Shown here: positions 63,871 through 64,000 of the stretch, piece by piece
Numbering within the stretch: position 1 is the first letter of the stretch
Layout: every line of letters begins with the position of its first letter
Source of the DNA: Spirosoma foliorum
GTDB taxonomy: Bacteria; Bacteroidota; Bacteroidia; Cytophagales; Spirosomataceae
DNA length: 64,000 bases
NCBI RefSeq assembly: GCF_014117325.1
Contig: NZ_CP059732.1
Span: forward strand, 8,755,501-8,819,500
Reading direction: 5' to 3'
Notes under the pieces: model-generated
Databases searched by the model: none
Told to the model about the DNA's origin: nothing
What the model saw: only the letters and a program-made list of their open reading frames with translations
Program-made: the position numbers and the translations under genes

Positions 63871-64000
63871 TAACGTGAATTATGGAGGATTTACGAATAG
63901 AATTATACTAGTTTTCTGTCATCCCGACGTCAGGAGGGATCTTCGGTAAATAATCAGTTGCCGAAGATCCCTCCTGACGTCGGGATGATAGAAAATAATA
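63871..64000. repeat. Dispersed hairpin repeat, copy 2
   Basis: This matches the unit at 36857-36984 over the lead sequence and the hairpin (gtcatcccgacgtcaggagg and complement), with only scattered differences. It reaches the end of the window, so its full extent is unseen. Confidence 0.8.

Overview
The window looks like chromosome from a Bacteroidota bacterium of the Cytophagales, most likely Spirosoma or a close relative. The evidence is indirect: a TANFOR-like secreted protein, a DUF4249 lipoprotein, TonB/MORN envelope proteins, PKD and TIG lipoproteins, TAnnTTTG promoter boxes, and housekeeping genes of Cytophagales type. No rRNA, tRNA or CRISPR array was seen.

Region 1 (about 1-13.9 kb) is a polymorphic-toxin locus. 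One long secreted gene (203-3700) has a signal peptide, TANFOR-like and fibronectin-III regions, and a zincin peptidase module ending in HPGIIISWF. Its toxin tail is out of frame across a run of eight G (3683-3690), and a small immunity-like gene follows. Downstream lie three copies of the zincin module with no secretion signal: one with a YwqJ-like deaminase tail plus immunity gene, one (frameshifted) with a nucleotidyltransferase-like tail plus immunity gene, and one with no tail. Among them are a broken second deaminase and an intact gene fusing a YwqK-like antitoxin domain to endonuclease V. The same three functions sit in adjacent ywqJ-ywqK-ywqL genes of Bacillus subtilis. The natural reading is an expressed toxin plus a store of spare tips, with dedicated repair of deaminated nucleic acid.

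Region 2 (14-28.4 kb) holds envelope lipoproteins, then an insertion-sequence-rich zone with a serine recombinase, an IS630 relic, an IS256 relic with perfect 8-bp target duplications, an ISAs1 element with 9-bp duplications, a dead IS3 and an apparently intact IS3. An orphan Phd-type antitoxin and a YhcG-type nuclease gene sit among them. The dead IS3 and IS256 genes carry repeated GC-rich insertions of about 16 nt, all of which shift the reading frame.

Region 3 (28.5-64 kb) is mostly housekeeping: comM, rsmH, a TlpA-like oxidoreductase, a MarR regulator with a two-domain beta-oxidation enzyme, a J-domain protein, a methyltransferase, an ECF sigma factor, acetoacetate-CoA ligase, an RluB-like pseudouridine synthase with a huge Arg/Asp/Ser-rich tail, deoC, two tandem TonB/MORN proteins, gcvT, comB, a DUF4249 lipoprotein, an acyl carrier protein, a MarR-controlled EmrA-EmrB-TolC pump, a succinate-semialdehyde dehydrogenase, a PQQ-type propeller lipoprotein, a DedA protein, an ABC-F ATPase, an FGE-like protein, folK and an aminotransferase. 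Long palindromes recur just upstream of several start codons, and two families of dispersed hairpin repeats are present.
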